Position numbers and translations under genes: made by a program. From Acidimicrobiales bacterium MED-G01 (GTDB lineage: Bacteria; Actinomycetota; Acidimicrobiia; Acidimicrobiales; Poriferisodalaceae): a DNA stretch of 64,000 bases. Position 1 is the first letter of the stretch. Each line of letters begins with the position of its first letter. This document shows, one piece after another, positions 8,858 through 17,720 of the stretch. A model generated the notes under the pieces. It made no database searches. It saw only the letters and a program-made list of their open reading frames with translations, and was not told the DNA's origin. The stretch is taken from contig NTLA01000007.1 of assembly GCA_002457435.1 (NCBI GenBank), forward strand, positions 36,821 through 100,820, written 5' to 3'.

Positions 8858-11440
8858 ATGGCGACGGTTCCTGACAAACCAACTATCGAAGGTCTTGAGT
8901 CCAAATGGAACGAGATCTGGGAGAAGGAATCTATTTACCGATTCGATAGGAGCAAGAACCGAGAAGAAATTTTCAGCATCGATACACCACCACCGACGGT
9001 GAGCGGTTCCTTGCATGTTGGTCACGTCTTCAGTTACACACACACCGACACCATTGCTAGGTATCAACGAATGACCGGGGCAGAAGTTTTCTACCCCATG
9101 GGGTGGGACGACAACGGTCTACCTACCGAACGCCGGGTCCAGAATTACTTTGGAGTCCGTTGCGACCCCACACTCCCCTACGAACCTGACTTTGAACCGC
9201 CAGAAGACGCTGGGGATGAAAAAACCATCAAAAAACGCGGAGAGATCAATGTTTCAAGGCGAAACTTTGTTGACCTATGTCACATCCTGACCGTTGAAGA
9301 TGAACAAGCTTTTGAAGACTTGTGGCGTCAATTAGGACTGAGTGTCGATTGGTCTATGACCTACGCCACGATCGACGAACACTGCCAACGCGTCGCTCAA
9401 AAAGCATTTATCAGAAACCTCGAACGAGGCGAGGCATACCAGACGGAGGCTCCTTCATTATGGGATGTGACTTTTCGGACTGCTGTCGCTCAGGCTGAGT
9501 TAGAGGACCGGGAACAATCAAGCGCTTATCATCAACTCAAGTTTCATAGTTCGTCGGACCATGGCGAAATTATTATCGACACAACCAGGCCTGAACTGCT
9601 GCCGGCCTGTGTTGCGTTGGTAACTCATCCTGATGATGGCCGATACCAGCATCTTCTCGGAACAACGGCTACGACCCCGGTATTCGGTGTCGAAGTACCA
9701 ATCCTTAGCCATGAGTTAGCTGACCCGGAAAAGGGAACAGGCATCGCGATGGTCTGCACTTTTGGCGACACGACGGACGTCACTTGGTGGAGAGAATTAG
9801 AACTACCGGTCCGAGCCATAATCGATCGGTCCGGTCGTATCGTCGCCGAGGCACCTGAGGCCATCACTTCTCAAGGGGGTTTGGAAGCCTTCGCATCGAT
9901 GGCGGGGAAAACTATTTTCTCTGCAAAAAAGGAGATAGTTGAACTGCTTCAGGACGCTGGGGAAATGGTTGGTGAACCACGACCCATTAATCACGCCGTG
10001 AAATTTTTCGAAAAAGGCGACCGACCGTTAGAGATCGTTACTAGTCGCCAGTGGTACATAAGAAACGGAGGAAGAGACGCTGACCTCAACCAAGCACTCA
10101 TAGCTCGTGGTGATGAAATGAGATGGCATCCGCCATACATGCAAGCCCGATACAGCAATTGGATCGAAGGACTAAACGGTGACTGGCTCATCAGCCGTCA
10201 ACGCTTCTTCGGTGTCCCGATTCCTCTCTGGTACAAGGTTGATGATCGAGGCGAGATCTTGTGGGAGGAACGGATAGTCCCGGAAGAAACAGAACTTCCC
10301 ATTGATCCTTCCTCGCACACTCCTTCAGGCTTTGACGAAACTCAGAGAAACCAGCCTGGAGGGTTCATAGGCGAAGTCGACATTATGGACACTTGGGCAA
10401 CTTCGTCGCTGACACCTCAAATTGCCTGTGGTTGGGGCGAAGACGATGACCTATTTTCTCGGACATACCCAATGGATATGCGTCCCCAAGGTCACGACAT
10501 TATTAGGACTTGGCTTTTCTCAACAGCAGTTCGTTCTCATTTAGAAGAAGCCACTGCCCCTTGGCGTAACTGCGCTCTTTCGGGCTGGATCTTAGATCCA
10601 GATCGAAAAAAGATGTCTAAGTCAAAGGGCAACGTGGTTACCCCTAAAGCACTTTTAGATCAATACGGATCTGACGCAGTTAGGTACTGGGCAGCCAACG
10701 GCCGACCCGGTACTGACACCGCTTTTGACGAAGGTCAGATGAAAATCGGCCGGCGGTTAGCCATCAAGATTTTAAATGTATCCAAATTCAGTTTGACTCT
10801 CGCCGGTGACTCCGAGGCTGATCTCGGTTCGGTCTCTAACCCTCTTGACCAAGCCCTACTTTCTAAATTGGCTGTTCTCATCGAAACTGCGACCGCTGCA
10901 TTCGATGACTTCGATTACGCCCGGGCGCTCGAGAGAACGGAGCAATTCTTCTGGAGTTTCACCGACGACTACGTGGAATTGGTCAAAGCTCGCGCATACG
11001 GCAGTCAAGGCCCTCAAGAAGCCGAGTCAGCACACACCACTTTAGTAATTACGCTTGACGCCCTACTGCGTCTCTTTGCGCCATTTCTTCCATTCGTCAC
11101 CGCTGAGGTCTGGGGATGGTCACACCAAGATTCGATTCATAGCTCGCCATGGCCGACAAAGGTGAACCTAACCAAAGGTCTACCCAAAGAAATTGACATC
11201 AGAATTCTTGACGCAGCTTCAGAAACCTTGTCTGAAGTTCGAAGAGCCAAAACCGAAGCAAAACGAAGTCTAAAAGTAAAGGCTGAAAAAGTTGTTGTGG
11301 CCGCTACCAGCGAACACATCAACCTGGTGAATTTGGTGCGCAGCGACTTGGTGGAGGCCGGCAACATCGAAACACTCGAGCTAGTAAAACAAGAGGGAAT
11401 TACACCTAAGGTTGAGGTAACTCTCGCAGAAGAGGAGTAG
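8858..11440 (+). CDS. valS: Valyl-tRNA synthetase
   Basis: Class I signatures PPPTVSGSLHVGHVFSYTHTD and KKMSKSKGNVVTP; C-terminal coiled-coil. Track start at 8822 is TTG; ATG at 8858 preferred. Confidence 0.93.
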   Translation: MATVPDKPTIEGLESKWNEIWEKESIYRFDRSKNREEIFSIDTPPPTVSGSLHVGHVFSYTHTDTIARYQRMTGAEVFYPMGWDDNGLPTERRVQNYFGVRCDPTLPYEPDFEPPEDAGDEKTIKKRGEINVSRRNFVDLCHILTVEDEQAFEDLWRQLGLSVDWSMTYATIDEHCQRVAQKAFIRNLERGEAYQTEAPSLWDVTFRTAVAQAELEDREQSSAYHQLKFHSSSDHGEIIIDTTRPELLPACVALVTHPDDGRYQHLLGTTATTPVFGVEVPILSHELADPEKGTGIAMVCTFGDTTDVTWWRELELPVRAIIDRSGRIVAEAPEAITSQGGLEAFASMAGKTIFSAKKEIVELLQDAGEMVGEPRPINHAVKFFEKGDRPLEIVTSRQWYIRNGGRDADLNQALIARGDEMRWHPPYMQARYSNWIEGLNGDWLISRQRFFGVPIPLWYKVDDRGEILWEERIVPEETELPIDPSSHTPSGFDETQRNQPGGFIGEVDIMDTWATSSLTPQIACGWGEDDDLFSRTYPMDMRPQGHDIIRTWLFSTAVRSHLEEATAPWRNCALSGWILDPDRKKMSKSKGNVVTPKALLDQYGSDAVRYWAANGRPGTDTAFDEGQMKIGRRLAIKILNVSKFSLTLAGDSEADLGSVSNPLDQALLSKLAVLIETATAAFDDFDYARALERTEQFFWSFTDDYVELVKARAYGSQGPQEAESAHTTLVITLDALLRLFAPFLPFVTAEVWGWSHQDSIHSSPWPTKVNLTKGLPKEIDIRILDAASETLSEVRRAKTEAKRSLKVKAEKVVVAATSEHINLVNLVRSDLVEAGNIETLELVKQEGITPKVEVTLAEEE

Positions 11441-11486
11441 TCATCTCGTCTGCGCTCAAACCCATGATTCATATAACTCTATTTCA

Positions 11487-12767
11487 ATGATCCGATTTTC
11501 TTTCGCTGCTGCGCTTCTCGCCGCTGTGCTCTGCTGGGGACCGCCAGACGCGACCGCTGCTGATTGGCTCGAACCAGGTCTATATCCGCCTACCGATTCT
11601 CACCGAAGCGGAGAAATCCATGCCTTCGGAAATACTCGAACCTTGGGTGACTTAGCTATACAAGGGTTACCAGATCTTGCGGCCATGGCTTCATCAAAAA
11701 GTGGCGCCGGTTACTGGATCTCGAATACCGTCGGCCGGGTTTTCGCGTTCGGTGATGCTGTCCATCGGGGCGATTTACGGTCAATTTCTTTAGACGCTCC
11801 GGTGGTAGATCTGGCAGTCACACCAGACGGCGACGGCTATTGGCTCGTAACCGGCAACGGGGTCGTATACGCGTTCGGAACAGCTCTTTGGAGGGGATCC
11901 GTTGCGCACCTTGACCTGCGGGCACCAATCGTTGATCTCGAACCCCTTGCATCCGGAAATGGTTACTGGCTGACCGCTGCTGACGGAGGAGTGTTCGCTT
12001 TCGGGGACGCACAATTTTTGGGAGGACTGGCGGACCGTTCGTTATATAGGCCCATCATTGAGCTGTTATCCACCTCTGATGGGACTGGTTACTTGCTCGT
12101 TGGTGCCGACGGCGCCGTCTACCCGCGAGGAACAGCACGTTTTCATGGATCTCTCGCCAACAATGAAGTGTCGAGCAGCCTGATTGTGGCGGCGGCTCAA
12201 AGCCCAGACGGGGACGGCTACTGGCTCGTTAGCCAAAGAGGAAAAGTGTTCACGTTCGGAACAGCCCCGCACTTCGGACAAATGATCGCTCACGAGCTAG
12301 CCCCCATCGGCGCCTTTGCCGCTAATGAAAGCGGCGGCTACTGGATGATGACTTCAGAACCCCCTGGAGTTCCTCCAGATTCGGGATCGGGACGCCGAGT
12401 GATTTTCTCAAATGAACGGCACCGAGTTTGGCTCGTTGAATCGGACGGATCTATCAGCGGAAACTTTTTTGTTAGCGGCCGCGCAGACCAGCCCAAACCT
12501 GGCGACTATCAGGTGTTTTCTATGTCCCGACACACCATCGCAGGTCACGATGACATCCGAATGGAGTACATGGTGCGATTTACTTGGGGAGTGGAACAAG
12601 CGATCGGCTTTCATAACATCCCAATTGACGGGTTTGGTGAAGCCATGCAATCAGAGGCGCAACTGGGAACCTACCGATCAGAGGGGTGCGTGCGGCTACG
12701 AGACGACCAGGCCGCAGCCTTGTTCACCTGGGCGAGGGTGGGCACTCAAGTGATTGTCGTCGACTGA
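11487..12767 (+). CDS. Secreted L,D-transpeptidase-like protein with N-terminal FG/YW repeats
   Basis: 426 aa; signal peptide; repeats of GxVxAFGxAxxxGxL...PIVDLxxTxDGxGYWLV; C-terminal YRSEGCVRL (L,D-transpeptidase-type Cys motif). Confidence 0.7.
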   Translation: MIRFSFAAALLAAVLCWGPPDATAADWLEPGLYPPTDSHRSGEIHAFGNTRTLGDLAIQGLPDLAAMASSKSGAGYWISNTVGRVFAFGDAVHRGDLRSISLDAPVVDLAVTPDGDGYWLVTGNGVVYAFGTALWRGSVAHLDLRAPIVDLEPLASGNGYWLTAADGGVFAFGDAQFLGGLADRSLYRPIIELLSTSDGTGYLLVGADGAVYPRGTARFHGSLANNEVSSSLIVAAAQSPDGDGYWLVSQRGKVFTFGTAPHFGQMIAHELAPIGAFAANESGGYWMMTSEPPGVPPDSGSGRRVIFSNERHRVWLVESDGSISGNFFVSGRADQPKPGDYQVFSMSRHTIAGHDDIRMEYMVRFTWGVEQAIGFHNIPIDGFGEAMQSEAQLGTYRSEGCVRLRDDQAAALFTWARVGTQVIVVD

Positions 12768-12779
12768 GCGGACCGGCGC

Positions 12780-13940
12780 TTACTCCGAGTCGTCAGTCCC
12801 CCCACCTCGGGTCCCGGTCTGGAATCCCGGTCCTTCCTTCTTGACGGGATCTTTCTGATCAGCCTCACTCTTCAACCACACCGTCCGTTGAGGGAACGGG
12901 ATCTCTATACCCGCTTCATCAAAGGCTTCCTTGATTCGTTTCCTTAGCACCCGTCCAGTGCTCCACTGTTCCGAAGGTTCAGTCCTCACCGACAGGCGAA
13001 TAGTTACAGCATCCGCACCAAAATTTTGGACTCCCGAAATGACTGGTTCCTCGACGATTGTTGCTTCCTCAAGCTGTTCTTCCCAGAGCCCGTCTGCGAC
13101 CGCTTTGATCGTCTCCATTGCCAAATCAAGATCGGTGTCATAGGCGACGTCGATATCCAGAATCGCTCGAGCCCACACTTGTGACATATTTCCGACGCGA
13201 CGAATTTCACCGTTAGGGATATGCCACAAAGTGCCCCGCACATCGCGAATCCGGGTAGTCCTCAAACCCACTGACTCGACCGTGCCGGTTGCCTCACCGG
13301 CATCAATTACGTCACCTACGCCGTACTGGTCTTCTATAAGCATAAAAATGCCGCTGAGTAGATCACCGACCAGTGCCTGAGAACCGAAACCAATTGCGAC
13401 GCCGACGATGCCCGCCCCCGCGATGAGGGGCCCCAGGTTGATATCAAATTCACCGAGCAACATCATGATGGTCACTACACCAATCACCGCTGAGGCAATG
13501 CTCTTGAATAGAACCCCGAGAGTTTTAGCTCGTTGCCTCGCTCGCTCCGTTCGTTCGCGTAGCGAAGCAAGTTTCTCGGTGAGTATGTCTCGACGCAACG
13601 TCCCTGTCGCTGCCTCGGCAGCTTCAACGGCGTCGCGTTCTTCTGAAGATCGTTCAGACATAAGCCGGTCAATGAGCCCGTCGATTGCCCGGTGCACGAC
13701 TCGCCGAATTATTAGCGCGAGTAGAGCAATTACGGCCACCTTGACTGGGCGGTCGACTACCCAGGTCGCCACGCCTGCTAAGTCCGAGTTACCGGTCCAG
13801 TCGAAAACTTTGCGACATAACCAATCGGGGTCTGTTCCACATGCTTCGTTCAATGTTGCGGCCATTGAAGAAAAAGTATCAATCACATACACCAGCTTAC
13901 GTTCACCTATATGTAACACCTGTGCACTCACTAGGCTCAA
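12780..13940 (-). CDS. MscS-family mechanosensitive ion channel
   Basis: 386 aa; GVVGVAIGFGSQALVGDLLSGIFMLIEDQYGVGDVIDAGEATGTVESVGLRTTRIRDVRGTLWHIPNGEI. Confidence 0.9.
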   Translation of the reverse strand: MSLVSAQVLHIGERKLVYVIDTFSSMAATLNEACGTDPDWLCRKVFDWTGNSDLAGVATWVVDRPVKVAVIALLALIIRRVVHRAIDGLIDRLMSERSSEERDAVEAAEAATGTLRRDILTEKLASLRERTERARQRAKTLGVLFKSIASAVIGVVTIMMLLGEFDINLGPLIAGAGIVGVAIGFGSQALVGDLLSGIFMLIEDQYGVGDVIDAGEATGTVESVGLRTTRIRDVRGTLWHIPNGEIRRVGNMSQVWARAILDIDVAYDTDLDLAMETIKAVADGLWEEQLEEATIVEEPVISGVQNFGADAVTIRLSVRTEPSEQWSTGRVLRKRIKEAFDEAGIEIPFPQRTVWLKSEADQKDPVKKEGPGFQTGTRGGGTDDSE

Positions 13941-13944
13941 AGTC

Positions 13945-14730
13945 GTGACAGATTCAGACGAAGCAACTCTCTACGCGGCAGTTAACGGGGTAGCAACCAT
14001 CACCTTGAACCGCCCAGAGAACAAGAATGCTCTCAGTGTTGAGATGGTGAACTCACTCGGAGATAACCTCCAAGCCGCCCAGGGCGACCCTGAGGTCAGG
14101 GTCATTCTTTTCACCAACAATGGCAATACCTTTTGCGCAGGCGCTGATCTCAAGGCGAACCAGCCTGGGGTAACTCAACCTACCGCTCGTCACAGTTTTG
14201 TTCAGATTCTTGATGACATCATTGAGTCGCCAAAGCCGGTGCTGGGTCAAATCGCAGGGCACTGCACTGGAGGCGGGGTCGGCCTAGCCGCAGCTCTCGA
14301 TATCTCAATCGCCGCGGATGACATCATTATCGGCTTCACCGAGGTTCGAATCGGAGTAGCTCCGGCAGTTATCTCGGTGGTCTGTCTTCCCAAATTACGT
14401 CGAGCGGACGCCAGTGAACTCTTCCTGAACGGCGAACGAATCCCGGCTTCTCGAGCAGCTGAAGTGGGTCTCATCAACCGAGCTGTTCCGAGGGATCTCC
14501 TAGAGAATGAAGTGGGTGAGACTCTCGGCAAGGTTGTGCGCGGGGGACCAAACGCTCTTGCCGCCTCTAAACAACTGGTTTCTAAGGTCCCCCAAATGAG
14601 GAGAAGCGATGCGTGGGAGTGGACAGCTGAGCTAAGTCAGTCACTTTTCCAAAGTCCTGAAGCTGAAGAGGGAATCAGCGCCTTTAGAGAACGTCGCGAT
14701 GCCGACTGGGTGCCGCAAAGTCAGCCGTAA
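13945..14730 (+). CDS. Enoyl-CoA hydratase/isomerase family protein
   Basis: GTG start at 13945: VTDSDEATLYAAVNGVATITLNRPENKNALS...CAGADLK...HCTGGGVGLAAALDI. The 13408 start in the track is antisense read-through of the MscS gene. Confidence 0.88.
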   Translation: MTDSDEATLYAAVNGVATITLNRPENKNALSVEMVNSLGDNLQAAQGDPEVRVILFTNNGNTFCAGADLKANQPGVTQPTARHSFVQILDDIIESPKPVLGQIAGHCTGGGVGLAAALDISIAADDIIIGFTEVRIGVAPAVISVVCLPKLRRADASELFLNGERIPASRAAEVGLINRAVPRDLLENEVGETLGKVVRGGPNALAASKQLVSKVPQMRRSDAWEWTAELSQSLFQSPEAEEGISAFRERRDADWVPQSQP

Positions 14731-14747
14731 CAAACTGCCGTAGCAGC

Positions 14748-15866
14748 TTATTCGACGACTTGGACCTGCCCGACGCGTGGTAACGCTATCCAGACCCGAC
14801 CGGGCGGCATAGCAATCGGTAGCCCGTCACGGTCGAAGTATCGCGTTACCTCCTCGGCTTGCGTTCGCTTCCAAGTGCCTTCTATGAGACTCCCCTCGAA
14901 AAGCACTAGGGATCTTCCTTCGCCTAGCAGCACAGCTTCGGGTGACCGTCCATCAGCCCTGCTGCGTGTGTAGGAAACGACCTGGACGATGATCACATCC
15001 GGAGCGATAGCTACGCCTTCGGTGTCGACGTGAATCGTTCCGTTTTGGGTTCGAATCCAACCTTCTTGTTCATTCCACCGGTAGTTCACAAAGGTCGATC
15101 CGTAGTCGAGATTAACGCCAGTAACACGCGTTGCCGAAGCAGGTAATCCATCACCTGCGTCTTGACGGACAAACATCTTTGGTGGGGATCCACCATCCCC
15201 GCGACTAGTTCCAACGACTCGCAACGACTTTGTGTCACTGAATAGGTTGTGCGGTGATGGCCGCTCCCCCATGCGCTCATAAACGTCCATAGCGGCGTTT
15301 GAACTTACGTCGACGTAGTCGACTTCTTGCAGCAACTCAAGCACAGCTTCGTTGCCGCCCGAGTTGGCAAACAGCGGCTTGTTCAAATTACGTAATAGAT
15401 CAAAATCGCTGGTCCTAACCGAACGTATCGGTCCGACGTGTTCTGCTTGCTGCGAGTGAAAAAGAGCGGCAAAACGGGTGAGACCACCTTCAACTATTTC
15501 TTCGAAAACAACATCTGCGGAGTTGACTCCTGATTGGGGTCGAGCTCGGTCATGGTTATCGATTTTCACAATCAGCACTGGCCAATTTCCGACTTGGTCA
15601 TCTCCAATTCCGGTCAGAGGCCAACTCTCGGAATCTTCTATTTCCTGTGCAGTTGTAGGCACCACATCTTGATCATCGTCTAGATCTGGGACACTGCCTT
15701 CAACAGTGACAGGTCCCTCTGCGGAGGCGATGTCTGTAACTGTCGTCGATGATGGTGACAGTCGAGCGCTGGGGGGAGTTCCGGCGCAACTCGCAGAGAC
15801 TCCAGCCGCAAGCAGAAGAAAAAGGAGCCGCAGTTCTTTTCTGAGCATCGAGCCGAGACTAGTCAC
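14748..15866 (-). CDS. DUF3048 (YerB-like) lipoprotein
   Basis: 372 aa; lipobox VSASC; NWPVLIVKIDNHDRARPQSGVNSADVVFEEIVEGGLTRFAALFHSQ...GPIRSVRTSDFDLL. Confidence 0.8.
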   Translation of the reverse strand: MTSLGSMLRKELRLLFLLLAAGVSASCAGTPPSARLSPSSTTVTDIASAEGPVTVEGSVPDLDDDQDVVPTTAQEIEDSESWPLTGIGDDQVGNWPVLIVKIDNHDRARPQSGVNSADVVFEEIVEGGLTRFAALFHSQQAEHVGPIRSVRTSDFDLLRNLNKPLFANSGGNEAVLELLQEVDYVDVSSNAAMDVYERMGERPSPHNLFSDTKSLRVVGTSRGDGGSPPKMFVRQDAGDGLPASATRVTGVNLDYGSTFVNYRWNEQEGWIRTQNGTIHVDTEGVAIAPDVIIVQVVSYTRSRADGRSPEAVLLGEGRSLVLFEGSLIEGTWKRTQAEEVTRYFDRDGLPIAMPPGRVWIALPRVGQVQVVE

Positions 15867-15882
15867 CTATCAACAGCTCCGA

Positions 15883-16689
15883 ATGCCGTGTACCGTTCTA
15901 TCCGTGAGCGGAGCCGTACATATCCAACGAGAAGGCCATATTGGCTTCATCATTCTCGACCACCCAGAGCGCCATAACGCAATTAGCACCGACATGTGGC
16001 AAGGGTTACTCGATTCGGCAAATGAGCTCGGCGCTGACGAAGAAATCAGGGCGGTCTTACTGCGCGGTGATGGCGACAAAGCTTTTGCAGCCGGCGCAGA
16101 CATCAGCGAATTCAACGACAAACGGACTGATAGTTCCGCAAATCAAGAATACGACGACGTATCGGATCAGGCCTACACGGCCTTAACCACAATGCCCAAG
16201 CCGTTAATTGCCATGGTCCACGGATACTGCATTGGTGGCGGACTCGCTGTAGCTCTTACCGCCGATTTGCGGATTGTTTCAGATGACGCCAAATTCGCCA
16301 TTCCGGCTGCCCGTCTGGGACTTGGTTATCGCTCTGCCGGACTCGGTCGACTCGTTCAGTTAATCGGACCTTCGTCAACCAAGAGAATCATGTTTCTCGC
16401 AGACCGGTTCGGCGCCCAGGAAGCCCTATCTATGGGGCTGGTGAATCGAGTTGTTCCTAAGTTAGAGCTCGAAGCTGCGACCACCGAGTGGTTAAACATT
16501 ATTTGCGAAAACGCTCCACTGACTATCCAGGCAGCAAAGGCCGCGACTGATGAGTGGACGAAGCCGGAGTCAATCAGAAATTTCGATGAGATTAACCAAT
16601 TAGTAGATGCTTGCTTCGACAGCACCGACTACCGAGAGGGTGTTGAGGCCTTCATGGCAAAGCGAACTCCTCAATTCAGAGGACGCTAG
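15883..16689 (+). CDS. Enoyl-CoA hydratase
   Basis: GFIILDHPERHNAIS, AFAAGADISEF, HGYCIGGGLAVALTADLRI; start ATG 15883 or GTG 15904. Upstream part of the 15706 ORF is antisense to the lipoprotein gene. Confidence 0.9.
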   Translation: MPCTVLSVSGAVHIQREGHIGFIILDHPERHNAISTDMWQGLLDSANELGADEEIRAVLLRGDGDKAFAAGADISEFNDKRTDSSANQEYDDVSDQAYTALTTMPKPLIAMVHGYCIGGGLAVALTADLRIVSDDAKFAIPAARLGLGYRSAGLGRLVQLIGPSSTKRIMFLADRFGAQEALSMGLVNRVVPKLELEAATTEWLNIICENAPLTIQAAKAATDEWTKPESIRNFDEINQLVDACFDSTDYREGVEAFMAKRTPQFRGR

Positions 16690-17720
16690 CTCGGACGAGA
16701 GTCTCGACGTCGGCGTTGAGATCTTTGATACTCCTCGATCTCGTCACTCAGTTCATGCACCTCGCGGCATAACTCCAGATATGAATGCAAACGACCTGCG
16801 TTTATTTGCTTGTTGTTGCATGCTGCCGTTACTGCACACCCAGGTTCGTCCCTATGGCTGCAGTCAGCGAACTTGCAGTTCACTGCAGCTTCGGCAATTT
16901 CGTTAAAGACTTCGTCCAGCCCAGCATCGTCCCAGATCTGGACCTCTCTCAAACCCGGTGTGTCTATCACCACTCCATGTTCAGCCACGAGCAACTCTCG
17001 GCGGACTGTGGTGTGACGCCCTAATCCTTCTTTATCGACTGATCCCGTGACAAGCATCGGGTCACCTACAAGTTGATTCACCAGCGTCGATTTTCCGACG
17101 CCAGATGCTCCGGTCACGGCAAGAGTGGCACCACCATCTAACAACTTGACTACCTCAGTCAACTCTTCGCTTTTATGCGCGTCCGTCAGCAAAATGGGGC
17201 ATCGAACACCTCGTTCTACGAGTTGTTCTCGGATCTCTTCAGCACCTCCAAGATCACTCTTGTTAACAATGACAACGGGCGATACACCCCCTCCTTCGGC
17301 AGTCACTAGGTACCGCTCAATCAAGTGTTCATCTAGGTCTTGGTCAGTGGAGACAACCACGGCGAGGACATCGATGTTGGCTCCAACTACTTGAGGTACT
17401 GGAGCGGTGCCTGATGCTCGTCGAAGCACACGTGAGCGCCTCGGCAAGACTTCGGTGATGCCAACCCGTCGATTATCAATCGGGTTCAACGTATGGCTCA
17501 CCCAATCTCCAACTGCCGGATAGTCAGTTGGGTCGTGAGCTTGCTCTCGCAATGATGTATCTAAAATCGCTTCATGTGAGCCGGAAGGACCAAGCAACTC
17601 GTAAGCACCTCGGTGTTCGACAACCACCCTGCTCATTCCCTGATCCTCTCGCAGGTCGGGGTGCGCTGTTTCTTGTCTCCTCCAGCCCAACAAGTCAAGC
17701 GGCGTACCGGCGCTACTCAC
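16686..17720 (-). CDS. rsgA: Ribosome small subunit-dependent GTPase A
   Basis: Circularly permuted GTPase: VVIVNKSDL (G4) before GASGVGKSTLVNQL (G1) and DTPGLRE (G3); C-terminal CKFADCSHRDEPGCAV Zn motif. Confidence 0.9.
   Translation of the reverse strand: MSSAGTPLDLLGWRRQETAHPDLREDQGMSRVVVEHRGAYELLGPSGSHEAILDTSLREQAHDPTDYPAVGDWVSHTLNPIDNRRVGITEVLPRRSRVLRRASGTAPVPQVVGANIDVLAVVVSTDQDLDEHLIERYLVTAEGGGVSPVVIVNKSDLGGAEEIREQLVERGVRCPILLTDAHKSEELTEVVKLLDGGATLAVTGASGVGKSTLVNQLVGDPMLVTGSVDKEGLGRHTTVRRELLVAEHGVVIDTPGLREVQIWDDAGLDEVFNEIAEAAVNCKFADCSHRDEPGCAVTAACNNKQINAGRLHSYLELCREVHELSDEIEEYQRSQRRRRDSRPS

Noticed and set aside
13408-13944. N-terminal extension of the enoyl-CoA hydratase ORF in the track
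   Set aside because: It is antisense to the well-supported MscS gene. The hydratase homology begins right after GTG 13945.
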